NCBI RefSeq assembly: GCF_040954835.1
Contig: NC_090699.1
Span: 14,129,817-14,193,816, forward strand
Reading direction: 5' to 3'
Length of the DNA stretch: 64,000 bases
Source of the DNA: Lepisosteus oculatus
Taxonomy: Eukaryota > Chordata > Actinopteri > Semionotiformes > Lepisosteidae
The notes below the pieces were generated by a model. That model was not told the DNA's origin, did no database searches, and saw only the letters and a list, made by a program, of their open reading frames with translations. This document shows positions 63,428 to 64,000 of this stretch, piece after piece. Numbering within the stretch: the stretch's first letter is position 1; each line of letters begins with the position of its first letter. The translations under genes were made by a program, and so were the position numbers.

Positions 63428-64000
63428 CTGGGGAGAGGAGCAGAGGGACTGCTGCTGTCACAGCGCAAGAGCACACAACACACACACACAGCGTGCAGTT
63501 CTCCACTGGGGAGAGGAGCAGAGGGACTGCTGCTGTCACAGCACAAGAGCACACACACACACAGCGTGCAGTTTTCCACTGGGGAGAGGAGCAGAGGGAC
63601 TGCTGCTGTCACAGCACAAGAGCACACACACACACACACACAGCGTGCAGTTCTCCACTGGGGAGAGGAGCAGAGGGACTGACTGCTGCTGTCACAGCGC
63701 AAGAGCACACAACACACACACACACACACACACAGCGTGCAGTTCTCCACTGGGGAGAGGAGCAGAGGGACTGACTGCTGCTGTCACAGCGCAAGAGCAC
63801 ACAACACACACACACACACACAGCGTGCAGTTCTCCACTGGGGAGAGGAGCAGAGGGACTGCTGCTGTCACAGCACAAGAGCACACACACACACACAGCG
63901 TGCAGTTCTCCACTGGGGAGAGGAGCAGAGGGACTGCTGCTGTCACAGCGCAAGAGCGCACAACACACACACACACAGCGTGCAGTTCTCCACTGGGGAG
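63428..64000 (-). repeat. 70-91-bp array copied from the B-box exon acceptor
   Basis: Seven further copies of the acceptor junction lie upstream of the real one, near 63505, 63576, 63655, 63746, 63835, 63911 and 63991. Each has ctctgctcctctccccag followed by tggagaactgcacgctgtgt, the true first 20 bases of the exon at 63427. They are joined by a variable (TG)n and a ctgtgacagcagcagtccct segment. The array runs off the window. Confidence 0.95.

Overview
The window is vertebrate nuclear DNA, almost certainly from a ray-finned fish. Four spliced protein genes are recognisable by protein similarity and GT-AG exon structure: nop9 (+ strand), emc9 (an EMC8/EMC9-type gene, - strand), irf9 (- strand) and rnf31/HOIP (- strand, 5' end beyond the right edge). 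NOP9, EMC9, IRF9 and RNF31 also lie close together on human chromosome 14, so this is a conserved neighbourhood with local rearrangement. 5S-rRNA-derived SINEs, a tRNA-derived V-type SINE, L2/L1 tails and a Tx1-type LINE fit a fish; a non-teleost such as gar, bowfin or sturgeon is a guess.

Layout: 1-2294, upstream of nop9, with a 5'-truncated LINE and a SINE. 2295-9797, nop9 in 11 coding exons, 620 aa. 9798-11313, convergent 3' ends of nop9 and emc9. 11314-15029, emc9 in 5 coding exons, 205 aa, with its probable promoter at about 16.6-17.1 kb. 17.2-20.2 kb, intergenic DNA with a LINE tail carrying a nested SINE-like insert. 20684-26957, irf9 in 8 coding exons, about 439 aa. 27.7-30.1 kb, irf9 5' region and rnf31 3' region. 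30156-63427, 17 coding exons of rnf31, covering a B-box-like finger, three NZF fingers, UBA, the RING1-IBR-RING2 core and the LDD tail. The PUB domain is off the right edge.

The genes are ordinary; the introns are not. Most intronic DNA is tandem repeat. One 60/64-bp satellite forms 14 separate arrays inside introns of all four genes. Thirteen read in the sense direction of their host gene, commonly abut a splice site, and carry a polypyrimidine-CAG acceptor-like core in every unit. In rnf31, four other arrays (40.4-41.5, 42.4-48.7, 49.4-49.8 and 63.4-64.0 kb) are tandem copies of the adjacent real splice junction. One of these introns, inside the RING1-coding region, is 462 bp long and open in the host reading frame throughout. 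A 7.9-kb G-rich array at 53.1-60.9 kb repeats a G-quadruplex motif about 180 times.

An apparently intact two-ORF Tx1/L1-type LINE (34117-39848) sits in the GA tract of one 60/64-bp array. This fits the microsatellite-targeting habit of some Tx1-clade elements. Functionally, RNF31 (linear ubiquitin ligase, NF-kB) and IRF9 (interferon response) are both innate-immune genes, while NOP9 (ribosome biogenesis) and EMC9 (membrane-protein insertion) are housekeeping. Nothing here suggests joint regulation beyond linkage.
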